From: Myxococcales bacterium
GTDB lineage: Bacteria > Myxococcota > Polyangia > Polyangiales > Polyangiaceae
Length of the DNA: 6,305 bases
Assembly: GCA_020430865.1 (NCBI GenBank)
Contig: JAGQIY010000785.1
Span: forward strand, 1 to 6,305
Direction: 5' to 3'
The notes below the pieces were generated by a model, which searched no databases, had not been told where the DNA came from, and saw only the letters and a list, made by a program, of their open reading frames with translations. Shown here piece after piece: positions 1-5,021 of this stretch. Position numbers and translations under genes: made by a program. How positions within the stretch are numbered: position 1 is the first letter of the stretch; the number at the start of each line of letters is the position of its first letter.

Positions 1-290
1 AGCCGCTGAACCACGAGCACCGCGGGGTCTCCCGGGGATTGCCTGACGGAAACCCAGACGGCATCTCCAGGAAGCGCGAGCCGCACGCTCACACTGGCGC
101 TGCCTGTGGGCATCGCGTCCACGAACTCTCGCCAGCGTGGTCGGTCTCGTGGGTCGAAGAGCTCCACCGGGCTCCGAGCCTCGAGCAGCGCTTCGGGCCA
201 GTCGCCCGCGCGGGCGGCGATGCCCTGCAGGTCGGACGTCAACTCGAGCAGCCAGATGCAGCTGCGCTCAAGCAAGCTTCGGTCCCCCAT
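1..290 (-). CDS. Partial protein with possible PAS-like sensor domain (3' end outside window)
   Basis: An open minus-strand frame starts at an ATG (288-290) and runs without a stop to the left edge, giving 96 residues. It begins MGDRSLLERSCIWLLELTSD. An in-frame TAG lies 12 nt upstream, so this ATG is the first possible start. The fragment has an acidic/aromatic stretch (GDWPEALLEA, then ELFDPRDRPRWREFV at residues 43-57), followed by two strand-like segments (SVSVRLALPG, 66-75, and AVWVSVRQSPGDPAVLVVQ, 77-95). That order resembles a small PAS domain of the kind that opens bacterial sensor kinases and response regulators; this is a resemblance in pattern only. No kinase or output domain is visible because the gene is cut. 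The start lies 17 bp after the ribonuclease stop, so the two are arranged like an operon, although a -10-like element just before this ATG could give it its own transcript. There is no good Shine-Dalgarno sequence. The gene is quite likely real; the function is uncertain. Confidence 0.6.
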   Translation of the reverse strand, partial: MGDRSLLERSCIWLLELTSDLQGIAARAGDWPEALLEARSPVELFDPRDRPRWREFVDAMPTGSASVSVRLALPGDAVWVSVRQSPGDPAVLVVQR

Positions 291-296
291 GATCCC

Positions 297-302
297 AGTC
301 TA
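297..302 (-). promoter_or_regulatory. Candidate -10 element (TAGACT) for the PAS-like gene
   Basis: On the minus strand TAGACT is followed by GGGATC and then the ATG of the leftmost gene. The 6-nt spacing would put the transcription start at the A of the ATG, the geometry of a leaderless mRNA. The longer octamer TAGACTGG is also found at the same offset before the ribonuclease gene. No -35 match was found. The site sits in the 17-bp gap after the ribonuclease stop, so it would allow separate transcription of the second gene. Confidence 0.35.
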
Positions 303-307
303 GCCAA

Positions 308-1702
308 TCACGCCAGCTCTTGGCGCTCCCCATCGGCGGGTACGCTGACCAAGGTCTCCCAGCCTCTCCTCCGCGCTTCCTCGCTGATGCGCCGGCGCAT
401 GCTGTCGCTCGCTGCAGGTTCCCCGTGCGTGACGAAGACGTGCTCTGGAGGGCGACGGGTGGTCTGTGCCTCGTAGGGCGTCAACAGCCAGTCGAGCAGC
501 TCGCGATAGTCGGCGTGGGCCGACAGGCTCTGGATGTAGGTCACCTGGGCGCGCACTGGAACGTACTGGCCGTGGATCTTGAGCTCGTCGCTGCCATCGA
601 GGAGCTGGCGTCCCCGCGTGCCCATGGCCTGGTAGCCCACGAGCAGGACGCAGCTTCGATCATCCGGGAGGAAACGGCGCAAGTGATGGAGCACCCGTCC
701 GCCCGTCGCCATGCCGCTCGCAGAGACGATGATCGCGGGCTCCGTCGAGGCATCCAGCGCCATCGAGTCCTCGGGGGTTTGCGAGAACAGGGTGTTGTCT
801 CGCATCGCCACGCACTGAGCCTCGGTCAAGCGGCAGTCTTCTGGATGCTCGAAGAAGATCCTGGTCGCGTCGATGGCCATCGGACTGTCGAGGTACACCG
901 GGAGCGCTGGGATGCGTCCCGCGCCGCGGAGCTCCGCCAGCAAGTGAAGCAAGTGCTGAGCGCGGCCCACCGCGAAAGCCGGGATGACCAGGGTTCCGTG
1001 CTTCGTTGCGACGTGATTCACGACCTTGCACAGGTCCTCGAGGCTGCTGTCCGACGGATGACGACGGTCGCCGTAGGTGGATTCGATGACCAGGTAGTCG
1101 ACCTCTGGCGGCGGCGCGGGTGGTAGCAGGATGGGGTCCACCGGGCGTCCCACGTCGCCGCTGAAGCCGATGCTCTTGCCCTCGAGCTCGAGCTTCAGAC
1201 AGGCGGAGCCGAGGATGTGTCCCGCGCGACTGAAGCTTGCCGCGACTCCCGCTGCGGGTCGAAATGGCTGGTCGTATGGCACGGGCACCAGCTGACGCAG
1301 GCAGGCCTCGGCCTCGTCGCGCGTGAACAAGGGCTCTGCAGGCGTGTGCTTGGAGTAGCCGCTCAGGTTGGCGTGTCGAGCCTCCTCCTCCTGGAGGTAG
1401 CCAGCGTCGGGCAGCAAGACCTGCAGCAGGTCACGCGTTCCGGCGGTGCAGTACACCTTCCCTCGGAAGCCCAGCTTGTGCAGTCGCGGCAGGTAACCCG
1501 AGTGGTCGATGTGCGCGTGGGTGAGGATGATTCCATCGAGCTTCCTGATTGGAATCGGGGGTTGATCCCAGTTGCGTAGCCTCAGCCGCTTGATGCCCTG
1601 AAACAGGCCGCAGTCCACCAGCAAGCGCATGTCTTGTGTTTCCACGAGGTACTTGGAGCCAGTGACCGTCTCCGCAGCGCCAAGGAAGCTGATTCGAAGC
1701 AT
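308..1702 (-). CDS. Beta-CASP metallo-beta-lactamase-fold ribonuclease (COG1236, TTHA0252/Ysh1-like)
   Basis: This 464-residue protein is predicted to be a cytoplasmic zinc-dependent RNase of the beta-CASP family, related to Thermus TTHA0252 and eukaryotic CPSF-73. It opens with the family's N-terminal pattern (ISFLGAAETVTGSKYL). Metallo-beta-lactamase motif 2 is HAHIDH at 62-67, motif 3 is H162 in GHILGSA, and motif 4 is D183 in SGD. The beta-CASP residues are also present: motif A is E207 in ESTYGDR, motif B is H396 in LSAHADY, and motif C is H426 in THGEP. The family segment SASGMATGGR lies at 327-336 in the CASP insert. All metal and catalytic residues are therefore intact and the length is normal. 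There is no signal peptide, KH domain or membrane segment. The ATG at 1702 is supported by the N-terminal family match; it has no clear ribosome binding site but has a -10-like element 6 nt upstream, suggesting leaderless expression. RNA processing or decay is inferred from the family; the in vivo substrate is unknown. Confidence 0.95.
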   Translation of the reverse strand: MLRISFLGAAETVTGSKYLVETQDMRLLVDCGLFQGIKRLRLRNWDQPPIPIRKLDGIILTHAHIDHSGYLPRLHKLGFRGKVYCTAGTRDLLQVLLPDAGYLQEEEARHANLSGYSKHTPAEPLFTRDEAEACLRQLVPVPYDQPFRPAAGVAASFSRAGHILGSACLKLELEGKSIGFSGDVGRPVDPILLPPAPPPEVDYLVIESTYGDRRHPSDSSLEDLCKVVNHVATKHGTLVIPAFAVGRAQHLLHLLAELRGAGRIPALPVYLDSPMAIDATRIFFEHPEDCRLTEAQCVAMRDNTLFSQTPEDSMALDASTEPAIIVSASGMATGGRVLHHLRRFLPDDRSCVLLVGYQAMGTRGRQLLDGSDELKIHGQYVPVRAQVTYIQSLSAHADYRELLDWLLTPYEAQTTRRPPEHVFVTHGEPAASDSMRRRISEEARRRGWETLVSVPADGERQELA

Positions 1703-1708
1703 CCGACC

Positions 1709-1714
1709 AGTCTA
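1709..1714 (-). promoter_or_regulatory. Candidate -10 element (TAGACT) for the beta-CASP RNase gene
   Basis: On the minus strand TAGACT is followed by GGTCGG and then the ATG at 1702. The 6-nt gap places the likely transcription start on the start codon itself. The octamer TAGACTGG (1707-1714 in plus coordinates) recurs at the identical offset before the gene at 290. The position 17-18 bp upstream shows no TTGACA-like hexamer, so the call rests on the -10 match, its spacing and its repetition. Confidence 0.4.
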
Positions 1715-1768
1715 CGACGACTGCTCCAGGGTTGAGTACGCGTGTTGGCCAGTGGGATCGCGCAGTGT

Positions 1769-1810
1769 TTTCCGGGCCTCACCTGGCGGTTTCCGGGCCT
1801 CACCCGGCCC
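1769..1810. repeat. Two-copy 21-bp tandem direct repeat
   Basis: Copy 1 is 1769-1789 and copy 2 is 1790-1810. The first 15 bases (TTTCCGGGCCTCACC) are identical in both; the last six are TGGCGG against CGGCCC, giving 18 of 21 matches overall. The copies are directly adjacent, between the ribonuclease gene and the pseudokinase gene. The changes in copy 2 create a perfect hairpin, CGGGCC-TCACCC-GGCCCG, at 1794-1811 that copy 1 cannot form fully. This may be a small decayed tandem array or paired binding sites; the sequence alone cannot tell. Confidence 0.8.
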
Positions 1811-1878
1811 GCAGGGGCGCCACGCCGCCTCGGCGGCGCCTGGCGTGCTGGCGCTCGCGCGGGCTCGAGTCCCTCGAG
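1794..1878. other. Cluster of three GC-rich stem-loops in the divergent intergenic region
   Basis: The gene-free stretch 1703-2069 holds three successive potential hairpins. The first is 1794-1811 (6-bp stem, 6-nt loop). The second is 1823-1838 (CGCCGC-CTCG-GCGGCG), with a competing longer arrangement that pairs CACGCC at 1821-1826 with GGCGTG at 1842-1847. The third is 1864-1878 (CTCGAG-TCC-CTCGAG). None is followed by a T-run on either strand, so they are not classical terminators. An A-rich island lies just to the right (1908-1913) and a 5-bp stem (CGCGC/GCGCG) at 1971-1987. I find no convincing small open reading frame here. Chance pairing is common in DNA this GC-rich, so a structured RNA or operator role is speculative. 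Confidence 0.35.
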
Positions 1879-2046
1879 AGCGTTGCCTCCACGGCTTCCT
1901 CGATGGGAAAAAACTAGGACAAATCGACGTTCTTGGGCGCGGCGGCCGGTGATGTCTCGGCTCGCGGCAGCGCGCCCCGGGAGCGCGGTGGGTTGAGGGC
2001 TAGATCCTCGGCGCGAGCGATGAAAGGATGAACTCCAGGCTGCTGG

Positions 2047-2052
2047 TAGTCT
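2047..2052 (+). promoter_or_regulatory. Candidate extended -10 element (TGGTAGTCT) for the pseudokinase gene
   Basis: TGG-TAGTCT fits the extended -10 pattern TGN-TANNNT. Transcription would begin near 2059, just ahead of the purine-rich GGGGG at 2063-2067 that can serve as ribosome binding site for the GTG start. No -35 hexamer is apparent 17 bp upstream. An in-frame ATG at 2028 is excluded as a start because its frame ends at TAG (2061-2063). Confidence 0.3.
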
Positions 2053-2069
2053 GCTTGGGGTAGGGGGAC

Positions 2070-3596
2070 GTGGTGAACACACCAACACTCGGCGTGGGGG
2101 ACAGGATCTCCGGACGGTTCCAGGTCGACGAACTGCTGGGCGGCTACGCCCTCGGACACGTCGCGCTGGGCGACGGGGCGGGTCAGGAGGTGGTCCTGGT
2201 CCAGCTCTCGGCGGATGAGTGCAGCGTGATGCAGGGCATGGAGACCGCAAGTCATGCTCACCTCGCTCACGTGCTGGAGGTCGCCCCGTTCGCTCCTGGC
2301 GGGGTGCTGATCGCCGAACGCGTCCTCGGCGAGACCCTCTCGGCGCGCCTGGACGTCGTGGGCAAGAAGCAGCCGGTCGACGCGGTGCGCTCGACCCTGC
2401 GGCTGGCGGACGCCGCTACCGCGCTGCACCGCAAGGGCGCCGTGCACGGTGGGATTGGCACCGACGCTGTTGTTCTGGATCCTCCGGGAAAAGACGGTCC
2501 GCTGCTCAGCTTCCAGGGCACGCGGGGTATGCTGCGTGTCCCGGGCGCGGACGGCCCGCCCACGGAAGCGGACGACACCTGGGCCGTCAGCTGCCTGATG
2601 TTTCAGATGCTGACCGGGCACCCGCCGCCAGCCTCCGGCTTGAGTTCCGAGGACCAGCTCTCCGAGGTCGAAGACCCCCGCCTGCGTGCGGTGCTCTTGC
2701 ATGGCCTGACCAGCGATCCAGAGGCTCGCGCCTCGACCCTGAAGCCTCTGATGGGCGAGCTCGCTCGGTGGTTCGTGGACCACGCCGGGGACGAGTCGCA
2801 TCCGTCGATCCGCACCAGTCATCCTCCCCCCCCGCTGCCGGGTTCCACCGTTTCCCCGGTGAACCTCTCCATCGACGCCAAGCTCGACATCGAGCCCGAG
2901 CCGCCGAGCCGCATGGGGCGCTTCATCGCCTTCGCAATCGCCGCGAGCGTGCTCGGGGCGCTCGGAGTGTGGGCGTACTCGGCCACGCGCAAGCCTGGCG
3001 TCGTGGAGGTCGCGGTGCCGAGCGAGAAGCAGCAGCAGGTCGCCCCGATAGATTCCGCGCAGAAAGAGATCGACCTCAGCGAGGTCGCCGTGATGGGCAG
3101 CGCCAAGGCGGAGGCGGCTGCTGACTCTACCTCGGCCTGCGCCAAGGAGTACCTCGCCGGTGCCTTCGATGCGCCACAGCCCCTGGTTTGGATGTGCGAA
3201 GAGCAGGACGCCGTGTCAGGTGCCAACAGGCTCAGGGTGGCGGTGGTCAAGGGCAGCAAGGGTGGTGTGAGCGACGCCATGAAGCTGTTGAGCCAAGCTG
3301 GCTGGTATGACCTGCCGATCTACGTCTCCGTTCGCCGCGCCTGCTGCACCGACGCCGCTCCGGCGAAGCTGCCAGCGGCTTCGGAGGGCTGCGAAGACCT
3401 GTCCAAGCTGACCAACGACCTCGCCGAGACCACCGCCAGCGGCAAACCGACGAAGGACCTGCTGGACGCCTTCGAGAAGGCCGCTGCCTGTGAGTTCCAG
3501 GCAGGGAAGGCCAACGCGTTTGGCAAGTCAGCGCGTCCAGACTCGGGCATGCGCTCCCAGTACGAGACCTTCGCGTCGCGCTTCCAGCACGACTGA
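2070..3596 (+). CDS. Transmembrane protein-kinase-like pseudokinase with extracytoplasmic Cys-rich domain
   Basis: This 508-residue protein has the layout of a myxobacterial Ser/Thr kinase: kinase-like domain (about 8-235), Pro/Ser-rich linker (about 240-280, with four prolines at 252-255), one membrane helix (about 284-304) and an outer domain (about 308-508). Fold landmarks are clear: ELLGGYALGHV (21-31) for the Gly loop, ALHRKGAVHG (118-127) before the catalytic loop, ADDTWAVSCLMFQMLTG (167-183) for helix F, and DPEAR (216-220) near the end. The active site is gone. The second Gly-loop glycine is Y26, the VAIK lysine is V44, HRD reads HGG (126-128), the loop Lys and Asn are G130 and A133, and DFG reads SFQ (147-149). 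ATP-dependent phosphotransfer is therefore unlikely; binding or scaffolding is inferred. The outer domain, which I do not recognise, has six cysteines (357, 376, 425, 426, 441, 474) that could form disulfides. The start is GTG at 2070 or the adjacent in-frame GTG at 2073, which is better spaced from GGGGG (2063-2067). Confidence 0.85.
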   Translation: MVNTPTLGVGDRISGRFQVDELLGGYALGHVALGDGAGQEVVLVQLSADECSVMQGMETASHAHLAHVLEVAPFAPGGVLIAERVLGETLSARLDVVGKKQPVDAVRSTLRLADAATALHRKGAVHGGIGTDAVVLDPPGKDGPLLSFQGTRGMLRVPGADGPPTEADDTWAVSCLMFQMLTGHPPPASGLSSEDQLSEVEDPRLRAVLLHGLTSDPEARASTLKPLMGELARWFVDHAGDESHPSIRTSHPPPPLPGSTVSPVNLSIDAKLDIEPEPPSRMGRFIAFAIAASVLGALGVWAYSATRKPGVVEVAVPSEKQQQVAPIDSAQKEIDLSEVAVMGSAKAEAAADSTSACAKEYLAGAFDAPQPLVWMCEEQDAVSGANRLRVAVVKGSKGGVSDAMKLLSQAGWYDLPIYVSVRRACCTDAAPAKLPAASEGCEDLSKLTNDLAETTASGKPTKDLLDAFEKAAACEFQAGKANAFGKSARPDSGMRSQYETFASRFQHD

Positions 3597-3624
3597 GCCG
3601 ACTGCGCTCGCTCTCGGCGTTTGC

Positions 3625-3637
3625 TAGGCTCGGGGGG
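3625..3637 (+). promoter_or_regulatory. Start signals of the small membrane protein gene: TGC-TAGGCT and a G6 ribosome binding site
   Basis: GGGGGG at 3632-3637 lies 6 nt before the ATG at 3644 and is a plausible ribosome binding site that decides this start. Just upstream, TGC-TAGGCT (hexamer 3625-3630) fits an extended -10 pattern, but a transcript from it would start at about 3637 and lose the G-run. The two signals are therefore probably not used together. Read-through from the pseudokinase gene with the G-run used for translation is the simpler explanation. Confidence 0.35.
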
Positions 3638-3643
3638 CGTCGC

Positions 3644-3946
3644 ATGAGCATGCTGCAGTTCCTGATCCAGTTCGTGCTCAACATCGCGCTGCCTTGGTGG
3701 ATCGTCCGGCTCAGCCTCAAGGTCCTGCCGAGGTCGGCTCACGAACGCGCCTGGAACGAGGCGAGCTTTCGCTCCGCCGTGGTGGTGTTCGGCCCGCTGG
3801 CGTTGCCTGTCCACTTCGCCCGAGTGGGAGCTGGGCCCGAGCGCTGGCACTGGGCGCTGCGAGTCCCCATGGGCCTCGGACTCGGGATGCTGGTCATGTT
3901 CCTGGAGCTCTCGATGGTCGGGCTGGTCGTGGCGCTGTGCAGCTGA
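3644..3946 (+). CDS. Small hypothetical membrane protein (100 aa)
   Basis: I do not recognise this protein. It has 100 residues and strong hydrophobic segments at about 3-22 (LQFLIQFVLNIALPWWIVRL) and 73-98 (a Gly/Leu/Met/Val-rich stretch ending near the C terminus). A shorter hydrophobic patch, VVVFGPLALPVHFA, lies at 46-59 and may be a third membrane or interfacial segment. The region between contains basic and acidic residues, consistent with a short cytoplasmic or periplasmic loop. There is no lipobox or cleavable signal peptide of clear type. The ATG at 3644 follows GGGGGG by 6 nt; a second in-frame ATG at 3650 is possible. The gene lies 47 bp after the pseudokinase stop on the same strand with no strong terminator between, so co-transcription is plausible. 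A role as a membrane partner of the pseudokinase is only a guess from position. Confidence 0.7.
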   Translation: MSMLQFLIQFVLNIALPWWIVRLSLKVLPRSAHERAWNEASFRSAVVVFGPLALPVHFARVGAGPERWHWALRVPMGLGLGMLVMFLELSMVGLVVALCS

Positions 3947-3955
3947 CGAGCGTGG

Positions 3956-3971
3956 CGGCTCCGTAGAGCCG
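3956..3971 (+). terminator. Strong stem-loop after the small membrane gene, without a T-run
   Basis: CGGCTC-CGTA-GAGCCG is a perfect 6-bp GC-rich stem with a 4-nt loop, beginning 10 nt after the stop codon at 3946. No T-tract follows (TGGCCGCG), so it is not a canonical Rho-independent terminator. It could still stabilise the mRNA 3' end or act as a weak terminator between the small membrane gene and the DUF72 gene. Confidence 0.35.
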
Positions 3972-4049
3972 TGGCCGCGTCAGTGGAGCGACCTCGGACA
4001 CCGCAATCAAGATGCGTGCCAAGCGTTGCCCTGGGCCTACGGTCCAGGA

Positions 4050-4055
4050 TAACCT
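4050..4055 (+). promoter_or_regulatory. Candidate -10 element (TAACCT) for the DUF72 gene
   Basis: TAACCT lies 7 nt before the ATG at 4063, fitting the TANNNT pattern at leaderless spacing, as seen for the two minus-strand genes at the left. If real, it excludes the upstream ATG at 4012 as start, because transcription would begin after it. No convincing -35 was found. Confidence 0.3.
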
Positions 4056-4062
4056 GCTGTTG

Positions 4063-4929
4063 ATGCGGGTTTTGGCGGGCACCAGCGGCTTCAGCTACAA
4101 GGAGTGGCGGGGCAGCTTCTATCCCGAGGACGTGTCGGCCAACGACATGCTGCGGGTGTATGCCGAGCGCCTGCCTGCGGTCGAGATCAACAACACCTTC
4201 TATCGCATGCCCAAGTCCTCGGTCGTGGCGAGCTGGGCCGAGCAGGTGCCAGAAGATTTCCGCTTCGTGATCAAGGCTTCCCAGCGCATCACCCATCGCC
4301 AGCGACTGCGGGACGTCGATGACTCGGTGGCCTACCTGTTCAAGGTCATCGCCATCCTGGAACAGCGGCTGGGCGCCGTGCTGTTCCAGTTGCCGCCTTT
4401 CCTCAAGAAGGACGTGCCGCTCCTCCAGTCTTTCCTCGCGGTACTACCTCCCGAGTGTCGTCCCGTGCTGGAGTTTCGCCACCCGTCGTGGTTTTGCGAT
4501 GAGGTGTATGACGCGCTGTCCGTCGGCAACGCCGCGCTGTGTGGTGGGGATCTGGACGCCGAGACGAAGGCGCCTCCGCTGGTCGCGACGACGACCTTCG
4601 GCTACCTGCGCATGCGCCGAGAGGACACGAGCTACAGCGACGCGGAGCTCGATGAGTGGGCGGAGCGCATTTCGATCCAGCGCTGGAGCGAGGCCTTCGT
4701 CTTCTTCAAGCACGAAGTGGAGGGCCCGATGCTGGCGGAAGCCTTCAACGGTCGCTTTCCGCGCAGCGCGGGCGCTCGACCCAGCGCGCCTCCCCCCCTG
4801 ATCGCGAAGCCGCCCACGGCGACGACTGCGGTGCGCAGCACGGAACGTGCGCAGAACCTGCGGAAGGCCGAGCCTCAGCCCGAGAGCTCAGAGGGCGAGG
4901 GCGAGCCAGGGGTCGCCATCGAAGGCTGA
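4063..4929 (+). CDS. DUF72 (YecE-like, COG1801) family protein
   Basis: This is a soluble protein of 288 residues from the preferred start. It belongs to the DUF72/YecE family, a TIM-barrel-like fold whose biochemical role is not settled. Family landmarks in order are AGTSGFSYKEWRG (5-17), FYP (19-21), VEINNTFYRMP (40-50), FVIKASQRITH (68-78), LGAVLFQLPP (103-112), LEFRHPSW (136-143), YLRMRRED (181-188) and FVFFKHEVEGPMLAEAF (212-228). The frame is open up to an ATG at 4012, but family members begin at or just before the AGTSG segment. The ATG at 4063 also has a -10-like TAACCT 7 nt upstream, so 4063 is preferred. After about residue 233 comes a 55-residue low-complexity tail rich in Pro, Ala, Ser and Glu, beyond the usual end of the family; it is probably disordered. 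A run of seven C at 4792-4798 lies in the codons that begin the tail. Confidence 0.9.
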   Translation: MRVLAGTSGFSYKEWRGSFYPEDVSANDMLRVYAERLPAVEINNTFYRMPKSSVVASWAEQVPEDFRFVIKASQRITHRQRLRDVDDSVAYLFKVIAILEQRLGAVLFQLPPFLKKDVPLLQSFLAVLPPECRPVLEFRHPSWFCDEVYDALSVGNAALCGGDLDAETKAPPLVATTTFGYLRMRREDTSYSDAELDEWAERISIQRWSEAFVFFKHEVEGPMLAEAFNGRFPRSAGARPSAPPPLIAKPPTATTAVRSTERAQNLRKAEPQPESSEGEGEPGVAIEG

Positions 4930-4935
4930 ACGGGA

Positions 4936-4964
4936 CCTCACCGGCCGTTTTTTTGGGGGTGAGG
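4936..4964 (+). other. Inverted repeat with T7 loop between the DUF72 gene and glyQ
   Basis: CCTCACC (4936-4942) and GGTGAGG (4958-4964) are perfect 7-bp inverted arms around a 15-nt loop that contains TTTTTTT (4948-4954) and part of a G5 run. CC at 4945-4946 can also pair with GG at 4955-4956 inside the loop. The structure starts 7 nt after the DUF72 stop and ends 57 nt before glyQ. The T-run is in the loop rather than after the stem, so it is not a normal terminator for the DUF72 gene. It may be a protein-binding site or a leader structure of glyQ; I see no T-box features. The rest of the 92-bp gap shows no clear promoter. Confidence 0.45.
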
Positions 4965-5021
4965 AGCGTCGGGACAAAGTCGTAGACAGCCGCGCATTCA
5001 TCGGCCAGATCGAATCCTCCG

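Noticed and set aside
39..476. Plus-strand open frame at the left edge
   Set aside because: It spans the 17-bp gap between two minus-strand genes and overlaps both; no recognisable domain.
1841..1858. Possible sigma-54 (-24/-12) promoter
   Set aside because: The TGGC half is present but the TTGC half is not matched at the required spacing.
1629..1996. Plus-strand small open frames ending in the intergenic region
   Set aside because: Several overlapping frames in different phases with biased Arg/Ala/Pro content and no ribosome binding site; no reason to prefer any of them.
2028..2063. In-frame ATG upstream of the pseudokinase gene
   Set aside because: Its frame ends at TAG (2061-2063) before the GTG start, so it cannot extend the protein.
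1582..2250. Minus-strand open frame of 222 codons across the divergent intergenic region
   Set aside because: It overlaps the start of the ribonuclease gene in another frame and the start of the pseudokinase gene; the product is Arg/Pro/Ser-rich and looks like translated GC-rich non-coding DNA.
1914..2822. Minus-strand open frame of 302 codons opposite the pseudokinase gene
   Set aside because: It is antisense to a frame with clear kinase-fold landmarks, and its product is Arg/Gln/His-rich without domains.
3597..3618. GCCGA/TCGGC inverted repeat after the pseudokinase stop as a terminator
   Set aside because: Only 5 bp of stem with a 12-nt loop and no T-tract beyond three T; too weak to call.
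4012..4062. Upstream ATG giving a 305-residue DUF72 protein
   Set aside because: The extra 17 residues precede the conserved family N terminus, no ribosome binding site is present, and a -10-like TAACCT lies between the two ATGs.
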